Positions 23,513 through 32,162 of a stretch of DNA of 33,851 nt are shown here, piece by piece. Within the stretch, counting starts at the first letter, position 1, and each line of letters begins with the position of its first letter. Source of the stretch: Gammaproteobacteria bacterium (GTDB taxonomy: Bacteria; Pseudomonadota; Gammaproteobacteria; GRL18). The stretch covers positions 1 to 33,851 of the forward strand of contig JAPHSW010000259.1 in assembly GCA_026196615.1 (NCBI GenBank), written 5' to 3'. The notes under the pieces are model-generated. The model saw only the letters and a list, made by a program, of their open reading frames with translations, made no database searches and had not been told where the DNA came from. The translations under genes and the position numbers were made by a program.

Positions 23513-25606
23513 TTGGATGCTCAAGTGAAAATATTACCTAATAAAATTAAACATAAGCTTATATTGTTGTTTAGCCTTCTTGTTCTAATGTTGGTTATAA
23601 ATACTTCCTATGTCAGTTATAACGTTTATTGGAAAAATACTCAAAGCTCAGAGCATTTATCGCTGGCAAACAAGATGTCAGATTTTCTATTAAAAGCAGC
23701 TGCTCATCAGGCAGTAGAACGTGGTATTTCAAATGCATTGATCTCAAAAGCCAACAATAAAGAGGCTATTCCAGAAGGTTTACGTACTAAAATCAAGATA
23801 CAACGTGAAAAAGGAGATGAATCTTTAGAAAAAGGTTTACAGCTTGCTCATCAAGTGATAGATATTGGCGTTGTTAGTCCTTTATTTTCAAAAGTAATTG
23901 ATAACATGGAAGATATCCGGAGTCGTTTTTTACAATTCAGAGATAAAATCGATCAGCTCAGATCGGATGTGAAGCCATCAATAAAAAATAATGAATGGCT
24001 TAAAACAGCCACAGACTTAATTAATATTGAAGCTGAGATCCGTTTAACCGTATTTATTAATGATAATGATAATGAGTTGGGGATAATTAATGGGCTTGTT
24101 TTCAAACAAGCTGTGTGGATGGCTTCTGAGTATGCTGGATTGGAACGAGCACAATTGGGAGCTGTTTTATCTGTAAAAGAACCGATGCCTCTTGATACAT
24201 TTTTAAAGTTAGAGGCTTATCGTTCAATTGTTGATATAAATTTAAACTTGTTGAAAGAGGGAGCAGAAAGGATTTTTACCCGTCACCATCAACAATCAGA
24301 TCGCATAAAAAGTGATCTTTATTCACAAAAACTAACACAGATGCAATCAATATTCGGTCAGGAATTTCAACAAATTCGAGAGAGTATTTATGCAGCCAAG
24401 GATACAGGTCAATATCCCTATACTAGCAGTGAATGGATAGAACATTCGACACGTGCGATTAATAGCATTTTAGCCCTTAATGATGCTATTAGTTCTGATA
24501 CTTTAATGCATGCTGAAATTAATCAGTCTGAAAATTATGCTCTATTATGGAAATCATGCAGTTTAATTGTTGTTTCCGTCATACTTGGTATTTTTGGTTT
24601 TTTTATTGTTCAAAACATAGTGAATCGTTTAAGTCAGATTGAATATACAATCGTACAGTCTCAAACCAATAATGACTTAACTTTGAGAGTTGATGATGAC
24701 AAAGATGATGAATTAAGTCATATTGCGAAAGCTTATAATTCAATGCTGGAAAAATTTCATCAACTGATACTCAATGTGACTCAATCTGTTATCACCATTA
24801 AAAAGGATTCGGAAGAAATGGGCTTGGTGACCGATTTGTCAAATGATGCCGCCAAACTTCAAAAAGCGAGTACTGAGAAGTTAAATGAAGCCATGCGCCA
24901 TATAAGAAATACTGTGAATACGGTAACAGACAATTCCGTTTTAGCGGCTAAACAGGCAAAAGATGCCAATAATTCTGCTCTTGAAGGTAAGCAGGCTGTA
25001 AATAACTCAATTGAAAGTATTAATACCCTTGCTAATGATGTTAGACGTTCAGCAGAGGTTATTAAAACACTGGAGCAGGATAGTGAGAGTATCAGTCAAG
25101 TTCTTTCGGTTATTAAAGATGTTGCTGAACAAACAAACCTGCTTGCACTTAATGCTGCTATTGAGGCTGCACGTGCAGGGGAACAGGGGAGAGGCTTTGC
25201 TGTAGTTGCTGATGAAGTTAGAACTTTGGCACAAAGAACTCAAGGGGCGACTATTGATATTCAACAGAGTATTGATAAACTCCATAGTTCATCGGCGGAA
25301 TCGGTTTTAGCGATTGAGAATAGTCTTCCAAATGCTGAAATAAGTGTGGCTAAAACACAGGTGGTTGCAGATGTCTTGGATCAGGTGGTTCATTCAGTAA
25401 CTGTGATCAGCGGTATGAATGATGATATTTCAACGAATACCCAAGGTGAGTCACTCGAAGTGAAAGATCTGGAAGATAGTGTTGCTCAGAGTATACATGT
25501 GATTGATTTGCTCAATGATGGAGCAAACCATATTCATGAAGCGGGTGAAGATTTGCATAAATTGGCAGTTGAATTGGACGAACAAATTAAACAATTTAAA
25601 ATTTAG
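23513..25606 (+). CDS. Methyl-accepting chemotaxis protein with NIT-like sensor domain
   Basis: A 697-residue chemoreceptor. The first membrane segment is at about residues 14-33. A large, mainly helical periplasmic domain spans about 35-345, whose opening ([18 protein letters not shown]) and ERGL-like pattern suggest a nitrate/nitrite-sensing NIT domain. A second segment (about 348-370), a HAMP domain and a cytoplasmic signalling domain follow. The signalling tip is intact: [39 protein letters not shown]. There is no C-terminal receptor pentapeptide for CheR. The start is uncertain: TTG at 23513, or GTG at 23525 with GGA 8 bases upstream. No che genes are adjacent, so it signals to a distant array, possibly one controlling type IV pili. 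The ligand is inferred only. Confidence 0.88.
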   Translation: MDAQVKILPNKIKHKLILLFSLLVLMLVINTSYVSYNVYWKNTQSSEHLSLANKMSDFLLKAAAHQAVERGISNALISKANNKEAIPEGLRTKIKIQREKGDESLEKGLQLAHQVIDIGVVSPLFSKVIDNMEDIRSRFLQFRDKIDQLRSDVKPSIKNNEWLKTATDLINIEAEIRLTVFINDNDNELGIINGLVFKQAVWMASEYAGLERAQLGAVLSVKEPMPLDTFLKLEAYRSIVDINLNLLKEGAERIFTRHHQQSDRIKSDLYSQKLTQMQSIFGQEFQQIRESIYAAKDTGQYPYTSSEWIEHSTRAINSILALNDAISSDTLMHAEINQSENYALLWKSCSLIVVSVILGIFGFFIVQNIVNRLSQIEYTIVQSQTNNDLTLRVDDDKDDELSHIAKAYNSMLEKFHQLILNVTQSVITIKKDSEEMGLVTDLSNDAAKLQKASTEKLNEAMRHIRNTVNTVTDNSVLAAKQAKDANNSALEGKQAVNNSIESINTLANDVRRSAEVIKTLEQDSESISQVLSVIKDVAEQTNLLALNAAIEAARAGEQGRGFAVVADEVRTLAQRTQGATIDIQQSIDKLHSSSAESVLAIENSLPNAEISVAKTQVVADVLDQVVHSVTVISGMNDDISTNTQGESLEVKDLEDSVAQSIHVIDLLNDGANHIHEAGEDLHKLAVELDEQIKQFKI

Positions 25607-25821
25607 AGCTATGAAATAAAAATTACTGTACATTACAATTGAATAAGCTCTTTCTTTTGCTGTAAAATCGAATATGAAATAGAGAAAAAGCATTTTATAA
25701 TTCCTTGCTTTTTTTCTATCAATACTGTAAATCTATATGTACTAAAACACAAAATTAGACTCATTAGGGAAGATATGTGTTTAATTAAAAAAACATTAAT
25801 TAAGGATGCAAGCCTGTAAGT

Positions 25822-27108
25822 ATGCAACACTCTGTTTTATATAATAAAAAAAACAACTCTAAGTCATCCAGTACTCCTGCTGTTGCTGAAATTATCAAAA
25901 TGAAAAGCCGTGTTGAATATCTGAATGAAACAATGAATCATTGGGTTTCAAATCAGATGGTACTGTTTAACCTGTCTTTATCTGAGCTCATTGTTTCTAA
26001 AATCGATAGTAGTACTGATGAAAGCGAGCGAAAATTTTTTCAACAGTTAAAAAAACAGTCCAGTGAAAAACAAGCTAAATTGATAAAACTTTATGAGAGT
26101 AAAATTAAGGCCTGTTTTGAGAAAAATAATAAAATTGACTTAATCAATTTTGATGATCTGGACGGTCTTGATGATGAGTCATTGGAAAAATTAATAGCCA
26201 TTGATACACATATTAGTAAATTACAATTAGACAATGAAAAACAGCTGACTGAATTTGAAGCTAATTTATTTTTCTTCTTTAAACAAAATGGCTGCCAACT
26301 TGTTCATAACCCAATTCATCCTGCAATGATTTTTAGTGCTTTTTATGAAGCTATTGAATGGTATACCGGTGATGATACTTCTAATGAGCTTCTTTCATTG
26401 TACCAGATGTTTTTTCTTCAATTGAAACACAACCTACCACTCATTTTAAAGACACTCAATGAGTATATTCTTTATGGAAATCCCATTACGCTCACCAGAC
26501 TAGATAAGAAACTAATGACAAATTCTGATGATTTAAAAGAAACACATATTAAGGCGGACAAACCTTTCAAGTCAAAAATTGATGACTCCAAAATAGGTCC
26601 TATTGTGAGTGAAAATGAATCTCATGAGTCAATTACTGGTAAGACAGAAGAACAGATAGCCGCAAATGATGCTGAAACAGATGATAGTGTGATAGAAAAA
26701 TCCGGTGAAGCAATTAAGCTTTCAATGGAATCTCAAGAAGAAGATAGAATGTTAATGATTCATAATGAAATGTATTCATCAACCTCTCAGAATGAGCTCC
26801 CTCATGAAATCGAACATTTTTTAGAGAATGTTTGGAAAAAAGTCATGCTTAATATTGATGAGAAACACACGAGTAAAAGTGAAAAGTGGGATAGTGCAAT
26901 GACCTTTGTCGACTTTCTCACCTGGAGTTATTCGATAAAAAATACAGTAGAAGAACAGCATGAAATAAAGGAAGCTTTGCCAGGAGTTATACAAATTATT
27001 CATTTTTATAGCACCCATTTTAAGTATCCTCAAAAGAAAAAAAACGAACTTATTAATTTGCTTACAACAAAATACGAGCTATCAATGAAAAGTAAGGCAA
27101 TGAGTTAG
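25822..27108 (+). CDS. DUF1631-like protein of unknown function
   Basis: A 428-residue cytoplasmic protein, mostly helical and acidic. The N-terminal half (LDGLDDESLEKLIAIDTHI and then NPIHPAMIFSAFYEAIEW) and the C-terminal part (ENVWKKVMLNIDEK...WDSAMTFVDFLTWSY) recall the DUF1631 family of gammaproteobacteria. Members usually exceed 700 residues, so this copy seems shortened. A low-complexity, Glu/Asp/Ser/Lys-rich linker occupies about residues 240-325 where the middle of the family would be. The function is unknown; some family members are found among c-di-GMP-related genes. The ribosome site is weak (AAGGA about 14 bases before the ATG). The gene is followed by 551 bases without a clear ORF. 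Confidence 0.6.
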   Translation: MQHSVLYNKKNNSKSSSTPAVAEIIKMKSRVEYLNETMNHWVSNQMVLFNLSLSELIVSKIDSSTDESERKFFQQLKKQSSEKQAKLIKLYESKIKACFEKNNKIDLINFDDLDGLDDESLEKLIAIDTHISKLQLDNEKQLTEFEANLFFFFKQNGCQLVHNPIHPAMIFSAFYEAIEWYTGDDTSNELLSLYQMFFLQLKHNLPLILKTLNEYILYGNPITLTRLDKKLMTNSDDLKETHIKADKPFKSKIDDSKIGPIVSENESHESITGKTEEQIAANDAETDDSVIEKSGEAIKLSMESQEEDRMLMIHNEMYSSTSQNELPHEIEHFLENVWKKVMLNIDEKHTSKSEKWDSAMTFVDFLTWSYSIKNTVEEQHEIKEALPGVIQIIHFYSTHFKYPQKKKNELINLLTTKYELSMKSKAMS

Positions 27109-27147
27109 AATAACACTCTTAGAATGCTTCACTATTTGAAATAGAAT

Positions 27148-27170
27148 TAATCCACAGCTCCTGTGGATAA
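27148..27170. promoter_or_regulatory. Palindromic pair of DnaA-box-like sequences
   Basis: ATCCACAG (27150-27157) and CTGTGGAT (27161-27168) form a perfect inverted repeat with a ctc centre. The right half contains TGTGGATAA (27162-27170), a perfect inverse DnaA box (TTATCCACA). The left half contains TAATCCACA (27148-27156), one mismatch. As RNA it would be a short hairpin 40 bases after the preceding stop codon, so a terminator role is an alternative, though no U-run follows. Confidence 0.45.
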
Positions 27171-27659
27171 CTTTGTTAATAACTTTGAATAACCTCATTA
27201 GAACAAGGTAGCTATTACGCTACCTATAATTTGTATGTTTTTTGTTCAGTTAAAAATTCCATATATAAATTCTTTTTAAAAACAATATTTTAAAAAAAAA
27301 TTAAAAATAACTATTGACTTAGATGATATAGGGCAAATACTTAATTTTGATATTTTAAGATGAAATTTTATCAAAGTGGATAAGATTTATAAAACAGCAA
27401 GTTAGTGATAATTTTTAAGGTAATAAGTGGATATTTTTATGTCAACTTATCCTTCAATTTTATATTAGGAAGTGCCTTTATATTCAATCTTTTTCTTGTA
27501 ATATTTCACCATATTATTTCTGCTCTAAACTTACAGATTTCATAATAATTATGCTTCAACTGATTGATAGGATTTGTTTTTTTAATAATTAATATTGATA
27601 AATTCTATTATCTTTCCTATTCTTTATATAACTGGTTGTTTATATGAGTGATTATTCTT
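27171..27659. other. Long AT-rich non-coding region with hairpin and further DnaA-like boxes
   Basis: No ORF of note. It holds a 7-bp hairpin AGGTAGC-tattac-GCTACCT (27206-27225), long A and T runs (27270-27310), and degenerate DnaA-box-like strings: AGTGGATAA (27375-27383), AGTGGATAT (27426-27434) and TTATCCTTC (27447-27455). No GATC-type site cluster or dnaA/mnmG/parAB gene accompanies it. A nine-codon ATG frame (27644-27673) overlaps the start of the next gene. Confidence 0.45.
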
Positions 27660-28172
27660 ATGGAAGCAAGTAATAAAGTAAGCCCTGAACTTAAAACATC
27701 CTCAGAAGACATTGTGCTTTCTGAGGCAGAGTTAGCTGAACAGCGTGCGCAATATAAAAGAATTGCGATGCGCATGTTAAAAGCAATTGTTAAAAGTATT
27801 CCAGCCTTAGTTCCATCGCTGAAAATTAAGGCAGATGGTCTTATGGTTAATAATGAAGTAAAAATGCCTTTGCTCAATGAGTATGAAGGTTGTATTCTTC
27901 CTTCTTATGTCGTCATCAAAGGAGATAAAGAACGGACACTTTATTTTTGTATTATGAAAGAACAACTCTATGAACTAATAAAGGAAATTTTGGTAAAGGA
28001 TATTGAGGTAAGAGAAGCATTAACCAAACATACTGTTAGTATTCAATTTGCTTGTCCTGACATTAACCTGGGTTTATATTTTAAAAAGAAATATGAAGGT
28101 CTGTTCAAGGGTAAAAAAACGCATATTTATCAATTTAAGATGAGTGAAAATGACAATATAACTCAACATTAA
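27660..28172 (+). CDS. Hypothetical cytoplasmic protein
   Basis: A 170-residue protein I do not recognise. It begins with an acidic, low-complexity segment and a charged helix (SEAELAEQRAQYKRIAMRML). This is followed by a mixed alpha/beta region with YEGCILPSYVVIKGDKERTLYFCIMKEQLYELIKEIL, and ends in basic KKKYEGLFKGKKTHIYQFKM. There is no signal peptide, membrane segment or catalytic motif. I start it at ATG 27660; GTG at 27648 would add four residues, and neither has a good Shine-Dalgarno. Codon use resembles the neighbours. It lies alone between two long non-coding stretches, so context gives no clue. Confidence 0.55.
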   Translation: MEASNKVSPELKTSSEDIVLSEAELAEQRAQYKRIAMRMLKAIVKSIPALVPSLKIKADGLMVNNEVKMPLLNEYEGCILPSYVVIKGDKERTLYFCIMKEQLYELIKEILVKDIEVREALTKHTVSIQFACPDINLGLYFKKKYEGLFKGKKTHIYQFKMSENDNITQH

Positions 28173-28230
28173 TTGCTAAGAAAATTAAATTATGGATAAA
28201 TCAATAGGAAATAAACAAGAAAGGATTAAA

Positions 28231-28296
28231 CCCTACAACTAATTTTTTCCGATGAGGATAATTTTATCCTGCTTTCGTTTTTAGCTAGTTGTAGGG
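28231..28296. repeat. 66-bp inverted-repeat element (REP/MITE-like)
   Basis: Perfect 11-bp terminal inverted repeats CCCTACAACTA (28231-28241) and TAGTTGTAGGG (28286-28296) enclose an internal hairpin AGGATAA-tt-TTATCCT (28255-28270). The GTAGGGCG end resembles the tails of palindromic intergenic repeats in gammaproteobacteria. Only one copy was noticed in this window. Alternatives are a terminator pair for the upstream gene or part of a structured RNA. Confidence 0.5.
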
Positions 28297-28578
28297 CGAT
28301 TACTTCTTTTAATAGGTGGCTAACCATATCTAACGTACCCGGTAAACGTTACCTGTCACACCTGTTATATCAATAAACTTATATTGGCCGGTTAGTCTAT
28401 TGCGGAAACCTCAGGTAAGAAGTATGATTTAACGGTATCATTATAATTGAGTAATAGTAATTAGGGTTATTGCTGATTTTTTACGTAAATCTTAGCGTTT
28501 TTTTCGAGTGATTCTAGGGTGATATTTCTAAAGTCTTTGAAATATCAATGAAATTTTAGAATGGTGTGATTGAACAAT
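28297..28578. other. Structured-looking non-coding stretch between convergent genes
   Basis: No ORF. It is less AT-biased than the other gaps and contains several short stems: TAACGT/ACGTTA (28331-28336 with 28346-28351), competing with GGTAA/TTACC (28341-28345 with 28349-28353), and GATATTTC/GAAATATC (28521-28528 with 28539-28546). I compared it from memory with common riboswitch, 6S, RNase P, tmRNA and SRP RNA motifs and found no convincing match. It could hide a small RNA. Confidence 0.35.
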
Positions 28579-29217
28579 TTATAGCTTTATTTCATCTGCA
28601 CTGGCATAGCGAGTTAACATGATGTGGGTGGGAGTTTTGAATATTGCAATTTCAAGACGATTGCATACATCACCAAAACGATCTTCATTTTTCATAATCC
28701 ACTCAAATTCAGCAGCATGTTCACTGAGACTTATCTCTATCTGTTTTTCTTTGCTATTCAATAAGTGATTTAAATGATTTCGTAGTAAATAGGATGTTTG
28801 TGTTGACTGAGCTCTTAATAGAGGAAATATCTCTTGTCGTTCACTTTTGATACCATTAATGGTTTGATACGCATAGTACTTTGTGTTCTCATCCTCATTA
28901 TTTGTTTGGCGAATGGTTGATAAGCTGGGTAAACGACCATGGATAATAAAATCCTGCATACTGATGGTTTCACAATTGACATCACAGCCAAAGGTGAGTG
29001 GTGTATCATGAATGAAATTTGAAATACCTTCATTATCAACTTCAATACGACCAATATATACTGGTGAGTCATCATGTAAAATGAGTTTTGGGTTATCAGT
29101 GTTATCAAAGTGCATATGTGGGATATCGTATGTTTTATTGGTTCCACTAAAAAATTTCAAGATTTTTTTGTGATAATATTCCATCATTGTTTGGCGCAGA
29201 TTGGTTAGCTCACTCAT
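28579..29217 (-). CDS. Hypothetical protein
   Basis: A 212-residue soluble protein with no signal peptide or membrane segment, and no family that I recognise. It opens with a helix (LRQTMMEYYHKKILKFFSG), continues with a beta-rich portion (PKLILHDDSPVYIGRIEVDNEGI), and ends with helix-strand segments including SLSEHAAEFEWIMKNEDRFGDVCNRLEIAIF. Two cysteines are close together in GCDVNCETI (about residues 77-81). There is no strong ribosome site. It is 113 bases upstream in genome order from ybgC on the same strand and could be the second gene of its transcript. No function is proposed. Confidence 0.6.
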   Translation of the reverse strand: MSELTNLRQTMMEYYHKKILKFFSGTNKTYDIPHMHFDNTDNPKLILHDDSPVYIGRIEVDNEGISNFIHDTPLTFGCDVNCETISMQDFIIHGRLPSLSTIRQTNNEDENTKYYAYQTINGIKSERQEIFPLLRAQSTQTSYLLRNHLNHLLNSKEKQIEISLSEHAAEFEWIMKNEDRFGDVCNRLEIAIFKTPTHIMLTRYASADEIKL

Positions 29218-29330
29218 ACTGTTTTACACTTCAATTTTCTAAATACTTTGTCGATTAAATACAGGTTTAAATTATCTTTCGAATTATCTGTTAAATTATA
29301 GTTCAGCAGCATCTTTTATGATAGCTCATT

Positions 29331-29720
29331 TCATATTGGCAGCTTAATAACATCTTCAAAAGCTAATAAACGATTGTTTTTATCAATGCAGATGAGTTCT
29401 ACAATACCAGTAATTGATGGTTTCGATGCGTCTTTCTTCCAGATATCCTGATTGAGGATAGCACGGTATGGACTGTCCATTTTAAAGGTTGTACGGACAT
29501 CAAGTTGATCACCAAAGACTGCTGCATCTGTATATTTTACATTGACAGAATAAACTGCAAATCCAATTTGTTGCTCTTCCCATAACTTAATTAAAACATC
29601 GATTCCTAAAACATCTTCTCTTGCTCTCTCCATATATTTAAGGTAATTAGCATAATAAACGACACCTGAATGATCAGTATCTTCATAATAAACCCGGACA
29701 GGGAAGTGATGTGGTTCCAT
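29331..29720 (-). CDS. ybgC: YbgC-family hot-dog acyl-CoA thioesterase
   Basis: A 129-residue hot-dog fold thioesterase. The N-terminal signature VRVYYEDTDHSGVVYYANYLKYMERAREDVL contains the catalytic Asp of YEDTD and the conserved Asn-Tyr and Glu-Arg-Ala-Arg of the YbgC/4-hydroxybenzoyl-CoA thioesterase family. It should hydrolyse acyl-CoA thioesters in the cytoplasm. In many gammaproteobacteria ybgC heads the tol-pal operon; here no tolQRAB-pal gene follows, so it has been separated from that context. An AAAGGA ribosome site lies about 9 bases before the ATG. It is divergent from pilU across a gap that carries a 28-bp palindrome. Confidence 0.92.
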   Translation of the reverse strand: MEPHHFPVRVYYEDTDHSGVVYYANYLKYMERAREDVLGIDVLIKLWEEQQIGFAVYSVNVKYTDAAVFGDQLDVRTTFKMDSPYRAILNQDIWKKDASKPSITGIVELICIDKNNRLLAFEDVIKLPI

Positions 29721-29798
29721 TAAAAATAATCCTTTGTTGATGACTGGAAAGAAGCGATGAAATTGTACATTATCATCTCTAATATCTGCAAATGTAAG

Positions 29799-29826
29799 AT
29801 TCTAATGAATAACTATTCATTAGAAT
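29799..29826. promoter_or_regulatory. 28-bp perfect palindrome between ybgC and pilU
   Basis: ATTCTAATGAATA and TATTCATTAGAAT, 13 bases each, flank an AC centre. An outer AGATTCT/AGAATCT pair (29797-29803 with 29834-29840) overlaps it. Neither direction shows a U-run, and the position between two divergent start codons fits an operator better than a terminator. Confidence 0.5.
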
Positions 29827-29905
29827 AATGATGAGAATCTAACAAAAAATTTATTTTTGAACTATTCTTTTTTTACCTATCTATTTATTATCACTGGGAC
29901 AAATA

Positions 29906-31186
29906 ATGATTTTTGATGATTATCTTAAAATAATGGTGGAAAAAGACGGTTCTGATATTTTTATGAGTACAGGAGCACCAATCAGCGCTAAAATTCACGG
30001 TCGCCTGGTGCCTTTAACTGATGAGCCACTGACCGTAGATGAAGCGAAAGAAGTGGCCTATGACTTAATGGATGATGAACAAATTAAGGCTTTTGAGCAT
30101 AAGCCTGAAATGAATCTGGCAATATCACGTAAGGGCATTGGACGTTTTAGAGTTAATATCTTTATGCAACGTAATCAGGTTTCAATGGTTGTAAGGGCGA
30201 TTAAAACTGATATTCCCAGCTTCAAAGAATTGGGACTTCCAGCAATATTACCTAAATTAATTATGCAAAAAAGGGGATTAGTATTATTTGTTGGTGGCAC
30301 AGGATCGGGTAAATCTACATCACTTGCCGCTTTGATCGATTATAGGAATAGCAATTCAGCAGGTCACATTATTACCATTGAAGATCCTGTGGAATTTGTT
30401 CATCAACATAAAAAATCAATTATAAACCAAAGAGAAGTGGGTGTTGATACGGATTGTTATGAAGATGCATTGGAAAATACCTTAAGACAAGCACCAGATG
30501 TTATTCTTATTGGTGAAATTCGTTCTCAGGAAACTATGGAGCATGCACTGGCGTTTGCAGAAACAGGTCATCTATGTGTGTCAACCTTACATGCTAATAA
30601 TGCTAATCAGGCGCTTGATAGAATCATTAATTTTTTTCCGGATGAAAGACATAAACAGCTATTGCTTGATTTGTCATTGAATATGCGAGGAATTATTTCT
30701 CAACGTTTAATACCTACAGTTGATCATAAACGTGCGGCGGCAATTGAGGTTTTACTTGGAACTCCTAGAATTAGTGATTTGATTAAATCAGGTCAGGTTG
30801 GAGAAGTTAAAGAGGTGATGGAAAAAGGTGAAGCTCAAGGAATGCAAACTTTTGACTCTGCCTTATTAAAATTATATAAAGCAGGAAAAATATCGGTTGA
30901 AGAAGCCTTAAAAAATGCTGATTCAAAAAATAATCTACGCTTAAAAATCACGTTAAGTGAGGGTGGTAACTCAGATACAAAAGCAGAATTACAGACAAAG
31001 AAAAATCATAAACAGGTTGAAGCAAATTCTGAAGTGAGTTTAAAGACAAATGAAAAAGAAGAAGTGGTAGAAAAAGAAATGGTTAAACCTAAATCATCAC
31101 TATCTGGATTAACTCTTGAACCTATTGAAATACTCATTGAAGATGATATTGAAATTGAAGATGATGATGAACATCAAAATAAATAA
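29906..31186 (+). CDS. pilU: PilU/PilT-type type IV pilus retraction ATPase
   Basis: A 426-residue hexameric ATPase of the PilT/PilU group, closest to PilU. The N-terminal PAS-like part has KDGSDIFMSTGAPI. Walker A is GGTGSGKST (130-138), followed by the Asp box TIEDPVEFVH, Walker B VILIGEIRSQETM and the His box HLCVSTLHANNANQALDRIINFFP. It powers or assists pilus retraction at the inner membrane in twitching and DNA uptake. PilU proteins usually end near residue 380; this one has about 60 extra residues, lysine/glutamate-rich and finally strongly acidic (DDIEIEDDDEHQNK). The usual neighbour pilT is absent. The start has a GGGA site about 7 bases upstream. Confidence 0.92.
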   Translation: MIFDDYLKIMVEKDGSDIFMSTGAPISAKIHGRLVPLTDEPLTVDEAKEVAYDLMDDEQIKAFEHKPEMNLAISRKGIGRFRVNIFMQRNQVSMVVRAIKTDIPSFKELGLPAILPKLIMQKRGLVLFVGGTGSGKSTSLAALIDYRNSNSAGHIITIEDPVEFVHQHKKSIINQREVGVDTDCYEDALENTLRQAPDVILIGEIRSQETMEHALAFAETGHLCVSTLHANNANQALDRIINFFPDERHKQLLLDLSLNMRGIISQRLIPTVDHKRAAAIEVLLGTPRISDLIKSGQVGEVKEVMEKGEAQGMQTFDSALLKLYKAGKISVEEALKNADSKNNLRLKITLSEGGNSDTKAELQTKKNHKQVEANSEVSLKTNEKEEVVEKEMVKPKSSLSGLTLEPIEILIEDDIEIEDDDEHQNK

Positions 31187-31349
31187 AAAATTTGTCTTGA
31201 ATCACCAATATATAACAAGTTACCATCAAGATATGGATCATGTAGGATCCAAAAACATTACCCTGATAACCGGATGAATTACAGAGACTAAAGCCTTTTA
31301 TTTGATATGCTAATTAAATAAAGTATATACAAGGTTATTATTATCAGTA

Positions 31350-31371
31350 ATATTTATTCCATAATAAATAT
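31350..31371 (+). promoter_or_regulatory. Small AT palindrome upstream of the pentapeptide-repeat gene
   Basis: ATATTTATT and AATAAATAT form a 9-bp inverted repeat around CCAT, 39 bases before the next start codon. It could be an operator or simply AT-rich chance symmetry. Confidence 0.3.
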
Positions 31372-31409
31372 AATCAAAGGGTGCTTATAAATTTTTCTGA
31401 GGATAAATT

Positions 31410-31934
31410 ATGAAAAGCTTACTTAACCGTACTATTATTGCTGGATCAGCATTACTTATCAGTGGCTTCTTTTCTTATGCTAACGCATGGACTGATGATG
31501 TTGCTTCCATTAAAGATGTCAATACTCTGTGTAAATTTGAACCTGAAACTCAATGTACATCTTCTGTACGCATTGGCGCAGAACTGGCTGGAGTGGATAT
31601 GAATGGTTCTTCAATGACAACAATGCGTCTTGATGGAGCCAATTTACAAAGAGCCAATTTGTCGAACTCTATTCTTCAAATGTCAAATTTCAAAGGCGCT
31701 AATATGATGCTAATTAACCTTGAAGGTGCACATATGCACGCGGTTAATCTTCAAAATGCCAATCTAATGTTAGCAAATATGAAAAAAGTGAATCTTCTCG
31801 ATGCTGATTTGAGAGGTGCCAACTTAAAAGGTGCTAACTTACAAGGTGCTATCCTTATTCAAGCAAAACTGGATAATGCAACATGGACTGATGGTCGTGT
31901 TTGTGCAAAAGGTTCAGTTGGTGAATGTCTGTAA
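31410..31934 (+). CDS. Secreted pentapeptide-repeat protein, methionine-rich
   Basis: A 174-residue protein with a signal peptide (IIAGSALLISGFFSYANA, cleavage after ANA near residue 26). From about residue 57 to 155 it consists of A-(N/D)-L-x-x pentapeptide repeats (for example GANLQRANLSNS, RGANLKGANLQGA), expected to fold as a right-handed quadrilateral beta-helix. The repeat faces carry an unusual number of methionines (SMTTMR, NMMLIN, HMHAVN, LMLANM). Two cysteine pairs flank the helix: LCKFEPETQC before it and VCAKGSVGEC after it, likely disulfides in the periplasm. GAGGA precedes the ATG by 7 bases. It has no cotranscribed partner. A binding or structural role is likely; no enzyme motif is visible. 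Confidence 0.85.
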   Translation: MKSLLNRTIIAGSALLISGFFSYANAWTDDVASIKDVNTLCKFEPETQCTSSVRIGAELAGVDMNGSSMTTMRLDGANLQRANLSNSILQMSNFKGANMMLINLEGAHMHAVNLQNANLMLANMKKVNLLDADLRGANLKGANLQGAILIQAKLDNATWTDGRVCAKGSVGECL

Positions 31935-32005
31935 GCACAAAATTAAGCCGTGTAGAGCATTATTATAGGGTATAAAAATTAATATTGTGAGCAAATTATC
32001 GCTTG

Positions 32006-32041
32006 TACTACTGAGTGATTTATAGTGTTTATTCAGTAGTA
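32006..32041 (+). other. Stem-loop in the gap before malate dehydrogenase
   Basis: TACTACTGA (32006-32014) pairs with TCAGTAGTA (32033-32041), extendable by a G-U pair and a further T-A pair. No U-run follows, so it is a doubtful terminator for the pentapeptide gene. Confidence 0.35.
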
Positions 32042-32107
32042 TATTGCTAATCCTATCGGTATTTTTTATCGCCATTTGCCCGTTGACGTGTTTCGGTGCA
32101 TAATAAT

Positions 32108-32130
32108 AACCCTTTTAAAATTAGGGTTTT
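32108..32130 (+). terminator. Terminator-like hairpin upstream of malate dehydrogenase
   Basis: AACCCT (32108-32113) and AGGGTT (32123-32128) form a 6-bp stem followed by TTG. It may end the upstream transcript or lie in the mdh leader. The stem is short. Confidence 0.3.
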
Positions 32131-32162
32131 GTAAAAAAACTCGTTAATAATTAGGTCTTTTA

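Noticed and set aside
27109-27659. Chromosomal replication origin
   Set aside because: Only one exact DnaA box, no GATC cluster and no dnaA, mnmG, rpmH or parAB neighbours; kept only as a lead, not as an origin call.
28320-28440. Possible c-di-GMP (GEMM) or other riboswitch, suggested by CCCGGTAAACGTTACC-like stems
   Set aside because: The conserved GEMM core and receptor sequences are not present and the segment lies between the 3' ends of convergent genes, with no gene downstream to control.
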